Source: Odobenus rosmarus divergens
Taxonomy: Eukaryota > Chordata > Mammalia > Carnivora > Odobenidae
DNA length: 64,000 nt
Direction: 5' to 3'
NCBI RefSeq assembly: GCF_000321225.1
Contig: NW_004450330.1
Coordinates: 1,133,381 to 1,197,380 of the forward strand
Part shown: in pieces, positions 27,701 to 42,300 of the stretch
How positions within the stretch are numbered: the first letter of the stretch is position 1
How the letters are laid out: each line of letters starts with the position of its first letter
Notes under the pieces: model-generated
Seen by the model: the letters and a program-made list of their open reading frames with translations, nothing else
What the model was told of the DNA's origin: nothing
The model's database searches: none
Made by a program: the position numbers and the translations under genes

Positions 27701-30288
27701 GGAGATGTCCTTTTGTTTATTTAATTGATTGATCTTTTAGTTTACAATAATTTTTCCTCAATTTGGAATAGATTTCATTTTTCGCCAGTGAGATATCTGT
27801 CAGTTATAGTTCTCTGCCATCTTTTTAGAAGCATTAAGAAATTTTCTCTTTATGTTTGGTGTTCTGAAACTTTACCTGTGTCTGGGTATTGGATGTTTTC
27901 CAGTATTTTTCAGTCTTTTCCAGTCTAGACACAAAATTTGTTACTTCTTTGAACATTCTTTCCCTTCTCTTTTCTGATGGCATTTCTTTTAGATTTGTTG
28001 ATGATATTCTGGTTCTGTCCCCCATGTCTCAATAATTTCCATATATTCCCTCCCTCTTTTTGCCCAGTGTTATAAAAAAATCTTTGTTTGAGCTTTTAGC
28101 CCACTGAATTTTTCTTTAGCTGGCCAATTCATTAGGTTAGCCTTTCTCCTAAGTTTTTGTTTTTTTAAACCGCCTTATTGAAGTATAATAACAAACAGTA
28201 GGCTGCACATATTTAAAGTGCACAACTTGAGTTTTGACATACACTCACATACACGCATATATACATATTACACTCGTGAAGCTAACACTAATCAAAATAA
28301 CGAACATAGTCATAACTCCCCAAATTTCCTCTTGCCCCTTTGTAATCAGTCCTCTCTCCCTATCTCCCCAGTCTCCAAGCAGAAATAGACCTGCTTTTTG
28401 ACACTTCAGTTTGTATTTTCTAAATTTTAAATACACGGAATGTAGTGTGTACTTTTTTGGGGTGGGCGAGGAGGGGCTGACTTCTTTCATTTAGTGTAAT
28501 TATTTTTGAGAAATAGTTCATAAATAGTATCCCACTGTATGGCTATACCAGAATTTACTTATTAATTCATCTGTTGATGTGCATTATCGATTGTTTGTAC
28601 TTTTTAGTAATTACAAATAAAGCTCCTACGAATATTCATATACCTTACCCTCTGTGAACATGTGCTTTTATTTTTCTTGGTTAAATATCTAGGAATGGAT
28701 TAGCTGGATCCTATTGTAGGTGTATGTGGCTAACTTTTCAAAAAATTGTCAAACTGTTTTTTTTTTCCTTTTAAAGATTTTATTTATTTATTTGACAGAG
28801 AGAGACACAGCAAGAGAGGGAACACAAGCAGGGCGAGTGGGAGAGGGAGAAGCAGGCTTCCCGCGGAGCAGGGAGCCTGATGCGGGGCTCGATCCCAGGA
28901 CCCTGGGATCATGACCTGAGCCGAAGGCGGCTTAATGACTGAGCCACCCAGGAGCCCCCAAACTGATATCTAAAATAGGGCTTTCTCTCTCTCTCTTTTT
29001 TTTTTTTGTTGTTGTTTTTGTTTATTCCCATCAGCAGTGTATAAGAGTTCAGTTGTTCCACTGCTGGGCCATCGCTTGGTATTGTCAGTCCCTAGGTTTT
29101 CTAGCATTTTGGTGAGCCTGTGGTGGCAGCTAATTGTGGTTTTGATTTGTCCTTCCCAGATAACTAGTGATTGAGCACCTTTTCATGAGCTTATTATTTG
29201 CAGTCCTTTAAATCTTTGAAGTTTTTGTTGTGGGCGCCTGGTTGGCTCAATCCTTAAGCGTCTGAGCCTTCTGCTCAGGTCATGATCCCAGGGTCCTGGG
29301 ATCGAGCCCCGCATCGGGCTCCCTGCTCCGCGGGAGGCCTGCTTCTCCCTCTCCCACTCCCCCTGCTTGTGTTCCCTCTCTTGCTGTCTCTGTCAAATAA
29401 ATAAATAAAATCTTCTAAAAATTTTTTTGTTTTGTTGTAAGAGTTCTTTACATATTCTAAAGGCAGGTAAGTCCTTTGTTGGTTACATGTTTTGTAAATA
29501 TTTTCTCCCGGTCTTTGGGTTGCTTTTTTATTTTCTTAGGTGTCTGGATTTTTCTTTAGAATTTAACTCTTCTCCATTTCAGCTTATCTAATCAGTTTTT
29601 TAGTTTAATAATCAGGATATGAAATCTGATTTTTTAAAAATTGCCCTTTCACCTTCTCCTCTGTATTTTAAATATATTTATGCTTTTTTCCTTCTTGCTC
29701 TATTTGCACCCACTCTGGGTATTAGTTACTGTCTTTGTTGACCTTGATACTTTATCAGATTAGTTTTTTCTCAAATATTTGGTGGTTATTGGTTCTCTGC
29801 TCCTCCTCTTTGTTTCCGGTTACAGGAATCTGGGATGTAGGTAGCATATGCCAGCCAAGAGCTAGTCTAGGTATGGGGACTCTCTACTCCTTTAGGTTTT
29901 CACCAACCTACCCAGGGCATTGCCAAGTTTTTTAGCCCAAGCATCCACTCCCTGCTGCCACTTCAAAGTAGATGATGTTGCTACTGTTAGTAGTTGCTTG
30001 ACACCAGGGGCAAGTGTATATTGTGGGGTAAGAGCAAAGTTACACTCAATGTGGCTGATCCTGCTATGGAGTCCTCTAGTCATCTGGTCTTTGACTCAGA
30101 GCTCCCTCCTCTTCTCCTTCCTTGGTGGGCCAACTCACTTATTTCTGGGAAGCCTTCTCTGATGAAATCCCTTTCCTTCCTCTTCCTGCTAGAGACGCTT
30201 CATTCTTTCTTTGTCTTTTTTTTTTTTTTTTTTTTTACCCTAGCACTTGATGTCTGTAATTCTTTGTCTATACATAGGGTTTTTTCTC

Positions 30289-30336
<48 letters not shown>

Positions 30337-33300
30337 AGCACTTGATGTCTGTAATTCTTTGTCTATACGTCTGTCACTTGTGATAACTCTTGGAGAGAAG
30401 GAACAGATCTTCCTCTGTAAATTTCTATCACCTGGAGCAACATAGAATGCTTGAATGATATTTTTCAGACAATGGGAGTTTAGATTATAAAAGGTAACAA
30501 CTTGGGGCACCTGGCCGGCTCAGAGCATTCAACTCTTGATCTCAGGTTTGTAAGTTCGAGCCCCACACTGAGTGTAGCGATTATTTAAAATTAAAATCTT
30601 AAAAAAAATGTAAAAAAAGATGACAACTTGAGGCTGCCAGAGAGAGCAGGCCAGGTAAAGGTACCACATTGGAGAGGTACCGATCTGAATGTCACTCTTA
30701 CTAGTAGGCTAATCTTAGGCAGGTTATTTAGTCTTGTTTAATTATTTTAATAAACGTATAAAATACGAAAATGCATGTGTATATGTACATATTTTTATTA
30801 TGCTGATTAGTTTTAGAAGACTTTAATAAAGATTTTATTAGAGAGAGAGAGAGAGAGAAAACGCAAGCAGGGAGGAGGGGCAGAGGGAAAGGGAGCCGAC
30901 CCCTTGCTGAACAGGGAGCCGGATGCAGGGCTCAATCCCAGGACCCTGGGATCATGACCTGAGCCGAAGGCAGACGCTTAACCGACTGAGCCACCCAGGC
31001 GCCCGGAAAACTCACCCTTTCAGTGGGGATTTTTTTTTTTTAAGCCAGGCCAGGAGCGCCGGAACAAATGATTTTTTAAATAGGTGGTACTGGGACAACC
31101 GATACCTACATGCAAAACAATGAGGTTGGACCCCTTCCTCATGCCATATATAAAAATGAACTCAGGGCGCCTGGGTGGCTCAGTCCATTAAGCGTCCGAC
31201 TCCTGATTTCATCTCAGGCCATGATCTCATGGTTGTGGGATCAAGCCCCATGTCAGGCTCCATGCTCTGGATGGAGTCTGCTTGAGATTCTCTCTCTCCC
31301 TCTCCTGCTGCCCCCCGCCCCCCCGCCATCCCTGCTCACATGCACTTCTCTCAAAATAAATAAAATCTTTTTAAAAAATGAACTTGGGGCACCTGGGTGG
31401 CTCAGTCAGGTCTTGATCTCTCAGGGTCATGAGTTCAAACACCATGTAATTAATATTTTAAAAATTTAAAATTTTTTTTACAAAATTGAACTCAAAATAG
31501 ATCGAAGACCCAAACATTAGAGCTAAAACTATAAAATTTTTAGAAGAGAACAGATGCATGTCTTCATGATTTTGGATTAGGCAATGGTGTTTAAGTATGA
31601 CACCAACAACACAAACAACTAAAGAAAAAGATAGATAACTTGGACTAGTCAAGGTTAAGAACTTTTCTGCCTTAAAGGGACCCTATCATGAAAGCAAAAA
31701 GATCCCAGAGAATTGGAGTAAACAATTCTATATCTGAATAGAAGCTTGTATCCTTAATATATTTTAAGAAAACCTCTTAGAACTTAAATAAAAAGACAAT
31801 TTAAAAATGGGTCCAGGATCTTAACAGACAGTTCTCCAAAGAAGATACAAATGGCCCATAAGCTCATGAAAAGATGCTCAACATCATTAGCCATTAGGGA
31901 AATGCAAATTAAAGCCACATTGAGATACTACTTCACACCCACTAGGATGGCTGTATAAAAAGACAAAAACTGTTGATGAGAATATGGAGAAATTGGAACC
32001 CTGCTGGTGAGAATGTAGAATGGTACAGCTGCCTTGGAAAACAGTCTGGTACTTATTCTAAGTTACTATAAGACCTGGCAATTCCCCTTATAGGTGAAGG
32101 GAATGTGAATTAACCTCAATAAAAAGTAAACTTTAAAAATACAAATATATCAAAAAATTAAAAAATACAGATATACAAAGGATTTTAAACTTGTACTTGT
32201 CCATAGGATTTTTTTTTTTTAATTAGACCTCTCTTTTAAAATTTTTTAAACTGTGAACAGAATGCTAATTTATTTACCAAGGGGATGCAGTTTCTAGTCA
32301 TTAGAATTCTGAGGAGGGGCACAGTCCTTTAGTATCTAGGTACCATCAAGTAACTAAGAAGTTCACAGAAGTTAGGGAATCAGATCACAGGGTCTTAAAG
32401 TGTGTTGAGTGGATATGTATGTTCAGGCCTCGATGAAGCTTAGTAACTCCCCATGTGTCCAGATTATGTGTCCTGGCATTATATAATAAAGAATTAAAAA
32501 AAAAAAAAAGACTTATTTGTATGGTCTTTGTCCCAGGTGCCTGGCACAGAGGTTCTAAAAACCATTGGAATTTCCTCATGGGAGTATCTATATTATGCTA
32601 ATGGAGTGACTCATAGTAGGCCCTTCCAGTAGCTTCTCTGGGGTCTGGTCCTTAGAAAAACCAGTCATGTGATTAGAGGGCTGGGACTTTGAACTAGCCT
32701 GACCTTTAGAGAGGGAAGAGGAGGGGGCTGGAGATGGGGTTTAATCACATGGCCAGTGATTTAATCATACATACTGAAACCCCAGTAAAAACTCTAGACA
32801 CTGAAACTTAATGGAGCTTCCAGGTTGGGGAACACATTAATGTGCTGGGAGGGTGATGTTCCCTCATTCCACGAGGATATGGCATAAAAAAACTGCATTC
32901 CCTCCCAGACTCCACCCTGTATGTGTGTGTGTCGTTTATAACAAAACTGTAATCTTAAGTGTAGCCCTAAGTTCTGAAGTCATTCTAGCAAATTCTCAAA
33001 CCTGAAGGAGTATTGCAGGCCTCCCAGGTGGTAGCCAGTTGGTTTAGAAGTTCAGGTGGCATCTGAAGCGAGGGCATTCTTGTGGAGGGCCATGCCCTGA
33101 GCTGGTGGAGTCTGTGCTACTCTGGGTGGTTGGTGCCAGAACCGGATTGATTGTTGGACACTCAGTTGGGGTTGAAACAAAGTGGCCGGTCAGGACCCAT
33201 ATTTCCTTCCCTGAATGACATGGAGTAAACTTTGGCCAGATTTTTTGCTGCGTAGTTTCTTTTATAGACTCCACATTAACAAACCTCATTTGTGAAAATG

Positions 33301-36300
33301 TTTTTTGGGAGTAAAGTGTAATTGATTAGGTTAAGATTTAAACCTTAAATTTAGCCTTAAAGCCTAGTTGCAGTATCATTACAAAAATGGTTCTAGTTTT
33401 GTTGTTGGCCTTTTTTCACCCTTGAAGTTTGTTTTTATGTTGTCAAATTTCTTGACTTTTAGTTTCCTTTCTATAATGTGAATATTTAGATATTATTCTT
33501 ACCCCTTTTTTTCAGATGGGAGATACTTCCCCAAGGTCACAGCAAGAAAGTGGTCAGGCCAGGATCTCAGTCTAAGTCTCACTCCAGCATAGCCCATGCA
33601 TATACCCACCCTGCTCCATGGCCTCCTGCTGCATCTGTCCTACCATCCTTTCCCTCAACAAAAATAAAATGAGAGAGAAGAAAGGGATTTAAAAGTTGGG
33701 GCTGCTCAAGGAACAGAAATGAAGAGGAGAGAGTCAGTTCCTATGTTAGAGAACTGTAGAAGTTTTTAGTCATTTGATAGTTGTTCTGTTTGCCCTTAGA
33801 TCTTAAAGAGTGTAAGTCCAGAAGTAGCATTTATTGTACTTCTGTATATACTATTAGAACAATGATAATATAAAAACACTAAGGGCACCTGGGTGGCTCA
33901 GTCGTTGAAGCGTCTGCCTTCAGCTCAGGTCATGATCCCAGGGTCCTGGGATTGAGCCCCACATGGGAGCCTGCTTCTCCCTCTCCCTGTCTACTGCTCT
34001 GCCTACTTGTGCTTTCTCTCTCTCTGTCAAATAAATAAAATCTTTTTTAAAAATTTAAAAAATAAAAACACCAATTATGACATTAAGCCTTTTGGTATTT
34101 CATATTTATTGTGAATAAACATCTTTGGTTATAATTCTGCTGACCTCATACTATTCAAAATGCTGATGTTTCTTCAGAGTTTAGTGCATGTTAGTTTCTT
34201 TAGTTGGTTAATGACTTAAGGAAATTTTTTTTTTTTTTTTTAAGATTTTATTTGTCAGAACACAAGCAGGGGGAGCGGCCTGCAGAGCTAGAAGCGGGCT
34301 CCCTGCTCCAGGGAGCCCGACGCAGCACTCGATCCCAGGACCCTGGGATTATGACCTGAGCCGAAGGCAGACACCTAACCAACAGCTGCCTAGGCATCCC
34401 TGACTTAAGGAAATTCTTGAAGGATTTTAAGCTGGGGAACATCAGTAATATAATAAGCACGATTTAGGCTTCATTTGCTGTTCCCTGCTTGCATTAACTA
34501 GAATTGATTCAGACATGGCACACTGAACAGGCTCCATCTGCACCATCCGTTACTAATCTAGGGTGCCCCCAGTTTGATCCCCATTAGTGTGTTAAGCCTA
34601 TCCGCAAACTGCATCTAAGGAACTGTATATAAGAGTAGTAATTTACAACTTGTTTTTCTAGTATTTTTTTTTCTTAGTAGGAGAAAGGAGGTTAAGTTGG
34701 TAAATTGTTGCTACCCTTATGAGTAATCCTTCATATATGATATTTATAAGTGAGATTAATTTTAAATACTAGGTTTGGGTCTTAGCAAAAGGAACATATT
34801 CAAGTAGAGAACTCATTTTAGTGCTGGAAATCACTTCTATTCTTATTTTTATACTCCTTACATTCAAAATTGACTTAATGGCCACTAGTATATGGCATCA
34901 GATTTGAGACATGGTTATTAATTTGTGTATCTTTTTTTTTTTTTTAAAGATTTTATTTATTTGACAGAGAGAGACATAGTGAGCAGGAACACAAGCAGGG
35001 GGAGTGGGAGAGGGAGAAGCAGGCTTCNNNNNNNNNNNNNNNNNNNNNNNNNNNNNNNNNNNNNNNNNNNNNNNNNNAGCAGGGAGCCCGATGTGGGACT
35101 CGATCCCAGGACCCTGGGATCATGACCTGAGCCGAAGGCAGACACTTAACGACTGAGCCACCCAGGCGCCCCTGTGTATCTTTTTTTTTTTTAAGATTTT
35201 ATTTGTTTTAGAGAGCAGGGGCAGAGGGTGAGGGAGAGGCAGAGAATCCCAAACGGACTCCACACTGCGCTCAAAGCCTGACATGGGGCTCAATCTCCTG
35301 ACGCTGAGATCATGACCTGAGCCGAAACCAGGAGTTGGACTCTGAATTGACAGGCACCCCAATTTGTGTATCTCTTTTATGAACATATCTCTTAAACTTT
35401 TTTTTAAAGATTTTATTTATTCATTTGAGAGAGCGAGAATGAGGAGAGCACATGAGGTGGGGGAGGAGCAGACTCCCTGCTGAGCAGGGAGCTCCGATGC
35501 GGGACTCGATCCCAGGACTCCAGGATCATGACCTGAGCCAAAGGCAGTCGCTTAACCAACTGAGCCACCCAGGCGCCCCGAACATATCTCTTTATAGGAA
35601 GTTTTAGCACTTTTTCATTGTGTAATGGTTCTTTAGAAAGCATATTTGGATATAGCTTGTTCATGTCTGTTTTATGTTTATTCACTTTGTAACTTTTTAC
35701 AGATTTCATTTACATTATTTTTCCTGGAAATTGAAAATCAAATTTTGAAAATAGTATATTACTATTTTGGGATGACTTAAAATTAAACACAGCTAAATAA
35801 TTAAACTCTTAGCACTTTTGTTTCAAACTTACCTACCGCATCAGTCAACAAACTGCCATGGCCTTAATCTGCATGTTTCTGTAGAGTTTTACAGAGTGTG
35901 GAACACAGCCGACACTTGTTAGTCAACCCTGGTCTGTTGAATGGAGGATTTTAACTATTCTTATCTAGATCTGAAAGAATTATTTCTCCTATATCTCATT
36001 AAAATAGGCTTTGGGCTTTGCATGTGTTTCATTTCCCTCTATAGTAAATTGAGCACTTCTTTGAGATTGGTCTTCCTTTTCTTTTTCTGCAACAGGATTG
36101 CCGTATGTGATAGGGAAGTGATGCTATCTGAAGGTGACACGCTGTCCTCCTTTCTTCCTTCTGTCCTCTCGTTCCCTATTTTGGCCTCCTGGTAATTGGG
36201 GCAAGGGAGGATGGGTGGTGCTAGTTTAAATTAAGGTGAAATTGCTTTAATTATTTCTCCTTTACTTGAAGGCGGGGGAGGGGTGGGCAGTTTCCTGCCC

Positions 36301-39300
36301 ACATTTAAGAAATAAAAGTTACCTAGCTTTTGGCACTGTTTTGGGGTCATGGGGTCTTTTGAAAATCAGAAAAACATTGTAGAGCGATTCTCCAGGGGAT
36401 AAAAAAATGGATATATTTAGAAATATATTATACCAGAAATCTCAAAAACTCTGAAGTTAATCCTTGCCTGGGGGTGGTGGGAGTCCATAGATTATAGATA
36501 GGAACCTCTTCTCTGGCCCCTGTGCTGGTAATAAGAGTCAGGCAGACAAACAAGTATGTTATTAAGACTGGGAAATAAAGCTGATTAATTCAACTCCAGG
36601 GAATTAAATGTTTTCACTATTGCTGTATCTAGGGATTTATTATCTTTTAATCAATTTTGAAACATTTAAATACAAATGTGTGACTTTAACAATATATTTT
36701 AATATATAATCTTGGTGACAACATCTGATGTGAGAACTTTGAATATAGACTTTTAAGAAAATGATTTTAGATATTCCCAAAATAAGTCACTGGCTTAGGA
36801 TAGATTTGTTTTAGTGTTTCCAGATTGTGAAGGAAAAAAGACTAAAATAAAGACTAAAAGACAACACCCTTTGTTGAAACTTAGGTATGCCAACTCTTGC
36901 TTTTTGCTTAGCAGTAGTCACAAAGTCCATTAATTGGGGCACTTTTTCTGGTCTTGTCCTTTCTTCGCTTTTGCGTGAGCATTCTACTTGACTAGTGTTT
37001 CCTAAACATTATTCATTGAATACCATCTTCATGATTTGCCTTCTGTGCACATTTCCTGGCTGTTCTTTAAGGCTACTCACTTTATAAAACTTAAATTTAT
37101 GCAAATAATCATTGTGAAATATGGGATTGAGGTACTAATTCTTTTCTGTTTTGACGCTTAAAGGAACATGTGCCTATGAGGGTTTTATTTCACCTAAAAT
37201 CATCTTTTTATCTCACTGGAGGACATCAAGTTCATTTTGGGAAACATTCCCCTATGTGCTGAGGTTTTAAAGCTCTGACCTTGAACCAGAGTATCATCAT
37301 GGAAGCTATCTGTATCCAAGTGTCAGTGGAGATGAGGGGTCCTGGGATGGGTGGGTGCTGCCTGCTGAAGTATCTTTTGCTTGGGCAAATTTGTATTCTG
37401 AATATGGAGATTTTTGGCTGTGTGCATGGCAAAGCTTGGAATCCTAGCCTTATAACAGTTGGTTTATTTCTTTAATATGCCCCCCATACCTCCCACACAC
37501 ATAAAACATACGTGTGTATCTCCAATTTTCTTAAGTTTTATTTTCTTTTGCAGGTTTGATCTTGCTCTTCTACCTAGTCTTTTATGGGTTCCTGGCTGCA
37601 CTCTTCTCATTCACAATGTGGGCTATGCTTCAGACTCTGAACGATGAAGTTCCAAAATATCGTGACCAGATTCCTAGTCCAGGTAAATATATTGCAGTTT
37701 TTGTGGCTTTTCACTAAATTTGGTTATACTTTGGGGTGCCTGGGTGGCTCAGTTGGTTAAGTGTCCGACTCTTGGTTTTGGCTCATGATTTCGGGGACTT
37801 GAAATCAAGCCCTGCAATGGGCTCCCCACTGAGTGGGGAGTCTGCTTCTTTCCCTCTTCCTTTGTCCCTCCCCCTGCTCATAGACTTGCGCACGCACGCT
37901 CTCTCTCAAAATAAATCTTTTTTTTTTTTTTTTTTTATCTGGTCATACTTTATCTTCACTGTACATTTTTTACATAGGTAAAAGTTAAACTTTGGGGTTA
38001 GGTAATGTGAAAATTTTGATTTTTTTGTTGTTTAATATTTACATACTGATATAAAGACCTTTAATATTTACATACTGATATGAAGACCTATAATATTTAC
38101 ATACTGATATAAAGACCTGAGCTGATAAATCTTGAGTCCTTTGCCAGGAGTAAGCAGGAATGAATATGGAGAATTACAGTGAAGCCAGATTTGATCAATA
38201 TGGTTATGAGTGGCTTTTCTGAATATTGTATAGCATTTTCACTTTGCCTTGAGTAATTTACTTACAAAGTATATAGTTTAGCTCTGGCTTGGGCTAGGTA
38301 GCATTCGTCTTGTAAAATACAAGCATCGTATCTTTAATTGCTTAATATGGAAGTGGTAAGAAATACTAAATAATGATACATCAATAGGGAATAAAATGAG
38401 TATACTCTTACCTTACTGTGTTTATTCTTGTCCATTGATTGTTGAAAGGAAAAAAATTCTCTAGTATACTCCACCACAGAAAAAATTCTTAACTGAAACA
38501 CTTGTTTAAATCATATTTTCTTCCTCCTGATTTCATTCTTTTAAAAGTCTTTGAATGCCAGCTTTGCCTTTGTTGAACATGGCTCTTGTCCTCAAGCTGC
38601 TGGCAGTTTTTATAGAAGATAACAATGTGCAGAACTCCAGTATGTGTAATTCCCCACAATGTGAACAACTTCTTTAGATAATAGAGAAGGGCAGGCTCCT
38701 CATGGAAGAGGTGGATTTGGATAGCAGGCAGGGTGGACAGGCAGGCCAGGGAAGGTAAGAGTGTCATGGGAGGTTTCTTTCTGGAGCAGTGGTTCTCATC
38801 CGACAATGATTGGCTCCCGTGGGGCCTTGTGGTCATGTCTGGAGACAGTTTTGGTTGTTACAACCGGAGAGGTGCTGCTGGTGAGCACAGGCAAGGGATG
38901 TTGCTAAACGTCCTACAATTCACAGGACAGCCCCCCCTGCAACAAGACTTATCCAGCCCAAAATGTCAGTAGTGCCAACGCTGAGGAACTCTGAATCTAG
39001 ATCCTTGCTTACTGCATGGATTCGTGAGCCTTACCAATAGCCAAACTGCACCAGTTTCCCCAACCATCTTTTCTTGGAACATTTTGTTCTAAGGATTTTT
39101 CCTTATTTTGCTGCTAATATTCGCGCAAACATCAGGAATCACTCTTCTCTTTTTTAGTTTATTTGACCAAGTATCAGAGACTAGTTCCATGCTCATTTTC
39201 CCCTCATCTCTCACTGTCGCCCTGTTTTCTTTCTAGATTTATTTATTTTGAGAAAGCAAGTGTGTGCACATGTGTGAGTGGGGGAGGGGCAGAGAGAGGG

Positions 39301-42300
39301 AGAGAAATTTCAGACACCCTGCTGAGTCGGGAGGCCAACATGGAGATCCATCTCATGACCCTGAGACCATGACCTGAGCTGAAATCAAGAGTCAGATGCT
39401 TAACCGACTGAGCCACCCAGGCACCCCTTAATTCTAAAATAATTGTTTTTCTTGCTACCTAAGTTATGTGACTTTATTACCACTGAACATGATCCAGTCT
39501 ATTTCAGAAATATTATACTGTTTATAACCACATGAATAATAAAGGCAATAAAATGTGTTCCATATATTTCAGTTTCAAACTGAGTTATTTAAAATTATTT
39601 ACAACTGTATTATAGTACTTAAAGTCTTATCAGTAATTTAATAAACATATGCACATACATATGTATATTTAATATTGGATGAATATATATTAGCTTGTTA
39701 AACAAAATTTTCTCTTTACAAAGTGATTAAGGTTAGTATCTTTTCTTTCTACTTGTATTTTCTACGGTATATACAGTATTTAAAATACTGGGTTTTTTGC
39801 ATTGACTATATTTTTAATTTTAAATGACATTTCAGTAATATTGTTTGTACCTGGTAAAATAAATGCTAGTTTGAAATTGGTACATATAAGTAACCTATCC
39901 ATACATATAACATAAACACGTACTGCTCTCACACCCTGACAGACATGCACATTGTCTGCACATATTCTCATACTCCAGTGGTTTAAATTGGAAGGAGATA
40001 GAGGAGTTAATTGTAGTCTCTTTACATTCTCTTGATGTTCTTCATTTTGGATAAGGCAAGACTATTTGGAGGAATTAAGCATACCATGTCAAAAATGCTC
40101 CTGTACTATACACACCTGCCATGGTTTTTTACTTAAGAGTTTCAAATAGGCTGTGAAGTAGCAGGTTACTAGGGGTCCAAGAGCATTGTCAGGCAAGGTC
40201 TGAGAAGTAACTGGTATCAGGAATTCAGTTTTAGGGGCACCTGGCTGGCTCAGTCAGTAGAGCATGCGACTCTTGATCTCAGAGCTGTGAATTCAAGCCC
40301 CATGTTAGGTGTAGAGATAACTTAAAAAATAAAATCTTTAAAAAAATTCAGTTTTATACTTTCAGGTCTTAATACAGAGTTTTTGTAAATTCAGTCATTA
40401 AAACAGTCCCTTAGAAATTAGTCACGTAAAGGAATGTAGTCTTTTGTGTAAAGCGTAGATATCTTCATGGTTTTCATTAAAATTTCTTTAGTTTAGAAAT
40501 CTGGATATTTTATGTTGGGTTTTTCTTTTTTTTTTTTAAAGATTTTATTTATTTATTCGTGAGAGACAGAGAGGGAGAGAGAGAGAGGCAGAGGGAGAAG
40601 CAGGCTCCCAAGGAGCAGGGAGCCCAATGCAGGACTCGATCCCGGAACCCTGGGATCATGACCTGAGCCGAAGGCAGACGCTTAACCATCTGAGCCACCC
40701 AGGCGCCCCATATGTTGGGTTTTTCTTAAAGTTAGGTGTTTTCAATATAGTTATGTACAAGCTGCCTTGATTCTGTTACTTTTTTACTTGGAGGATATAT
40801 CTTCCTCTTATAAAACCTTAAAAAATAACAATTTCATACATATGCAGATGGTCACTTAATATGTTGGACAGTAAGACATTTTATTCCTTCATTTAAGACT
40901 TAACAAAAAGTCTTAAAAAGTTATTGTAGTTAAAAGATTTTGCAGTGGATGGAAAACCAGGCATAGGAGATTATCCAAATACAATTGATCTCTGGTATGT
41001 TGACGTAGGTGAATGGGGAGTTTAATTAGGAGGTCTTTTGTGCTGAATGTAGACTAAGATTTGCTCTGCCATGTAGGAACACTGTTTCATCATTATTTGG
41101 GTAGCACTGCATCTAGTTTAACTTAAGATTCATGCAAACCCAACACAGGCAAGTAAAAAAACTGGATCTGATCTAAAATGTAACACTGTATTTAAAAAAA
41201 CAACAAAAACAATAAAATGTAACACTGTATGTTAGCCATACTGGAATTAAAATACAATGAAAAAAAAAAAGAATTAGATGTCTGTGAGCAGCAGTTTTAA
41301 TGGAAACTAAAACAACTCTTGTTATTTGTATATTTTCAGATTTGGTGCAAGGCATGGCATCTCTAATAACTTTGATATGGGAAATGTTTAGAGACTAGTG
41401 AAAATTTTATGACTGTTTTTAAGCCTGAGTGCAAGGCTGAATTAATAATCTAGATCTAATGCTTTTTTTTTTTTTAAGATTTATTTATTTATTTGAGAGG
41501 GAGAGTGTGTGTGTGTGTGTGTGTGCGCAAGTGGGGGAAGGGGCAGAGGGGCAGAAGGAAGGGGAGCCTGACCTGGCAGACCATGACCTGAGCCAAGAGT
41601 TGGATGCTTAACCAACTGAGCCACCCAGGCACCCCTAGATCTAATGCTTTTTAAACAAAGAAAGCTTATATTAAAGTTGGAAGCCTGATTATCTTTCTTA
41701 CAGATAAATATGCTTACATTTTCTTTTCTTAAACTCATTCAGCATGTTCTGTATACATGGGTGTTGACTCCTGATATGAAACTGTTGGTGGTTATATTCC
41801 AAACTCATCATGTGAAAACGACATTTTAATTATAGAGCAGTATTTATTATTGAAGGAAGAATAGTTAACCATAGAGTTAAAATTGTATATAGGCCTCTTT
41901 CATTGAAGTAAGTTCTATGTTTCCATACAGTTGTAATTTGAATGACAGAAGTGGGGAGACTGGCTAAAATTTTTCTGCTATTAATAGCAAATTGGCAAAA
42001 CCTAAAAATATTTGATAGAAATAAATGAAAATAGGAAGTACAAACTAAAATCTACAACTTTTTAAGTCAGGAACAGAGCAATTATAATTAACTGGATAAT
42101 CAGGTTTAGGGGAGGTTTTTAACTGATAATGTCAGATTATTTTGAAGATTTGCAGTTCTCTTCCATTTAAATACCTGTGCCTTCATAATCAGAAGTGAGA
42201 AGTTCTTGATAATTTCAGCATATCTGTGAACATAGTTTTCCATATAATTTAATGAGATCTGCTCTTTAGATATAAGAGCAAGGAGAAAGAAGGAAAGAAG

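Larger units (their letters stand above)
28150..29600 (-). mobile_element. L1 3' fragment, antisense, split by two SINEs
   Basis: Reversed L1 text: CCGCCTTATTGAAGTATAAT, ATTTAAAGTGCACAACTTGA, GCACCTTTTCATGAGC and TAAGAGTTCTTTACATATTC. SINEs at 28,757-28,958 and 29,232-29,420 interrupt it. Confidence 0.8.
31060..32120 (+). mobile_element. L1 ORF2/3' fragment, sense, split by two SINEs
   Basis: L1 text begins near GGTGGTACTGGGACAACCGA and continues, across two SINEs, with AACTCAAAATAGATCGAAGA, ACAGTTCTCCAAAGAAGATA and AAGATGCTCAACATCATTAG. This follows the order of the L1 ORF2 C-terminal region. It carries many stops and is inactive. Confidence 0.9.
12771..37553 (+). other. ATP1B3: ATP1B3 intron 1 (about 24.8 kb)
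   Basis: Phase-1 intron running from GTGAGC to TTTTGCAG. It carries most of the window's SINEs, mostly antisense to the gene, plus L2, L1 and LTR debris listed separately. Its first 600 bases belong to the CpG island. From 13,400 to 14,990 and from 35,600 to 37,550 no repeat or gene could be named, apart from a polypyrimidine tract near 13,735-13,780 and an old MIR/L2-like piece near 13,975-14,180. First introns of this kind often hold enhancers, but none can be proved here. Confidence 0.9.
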
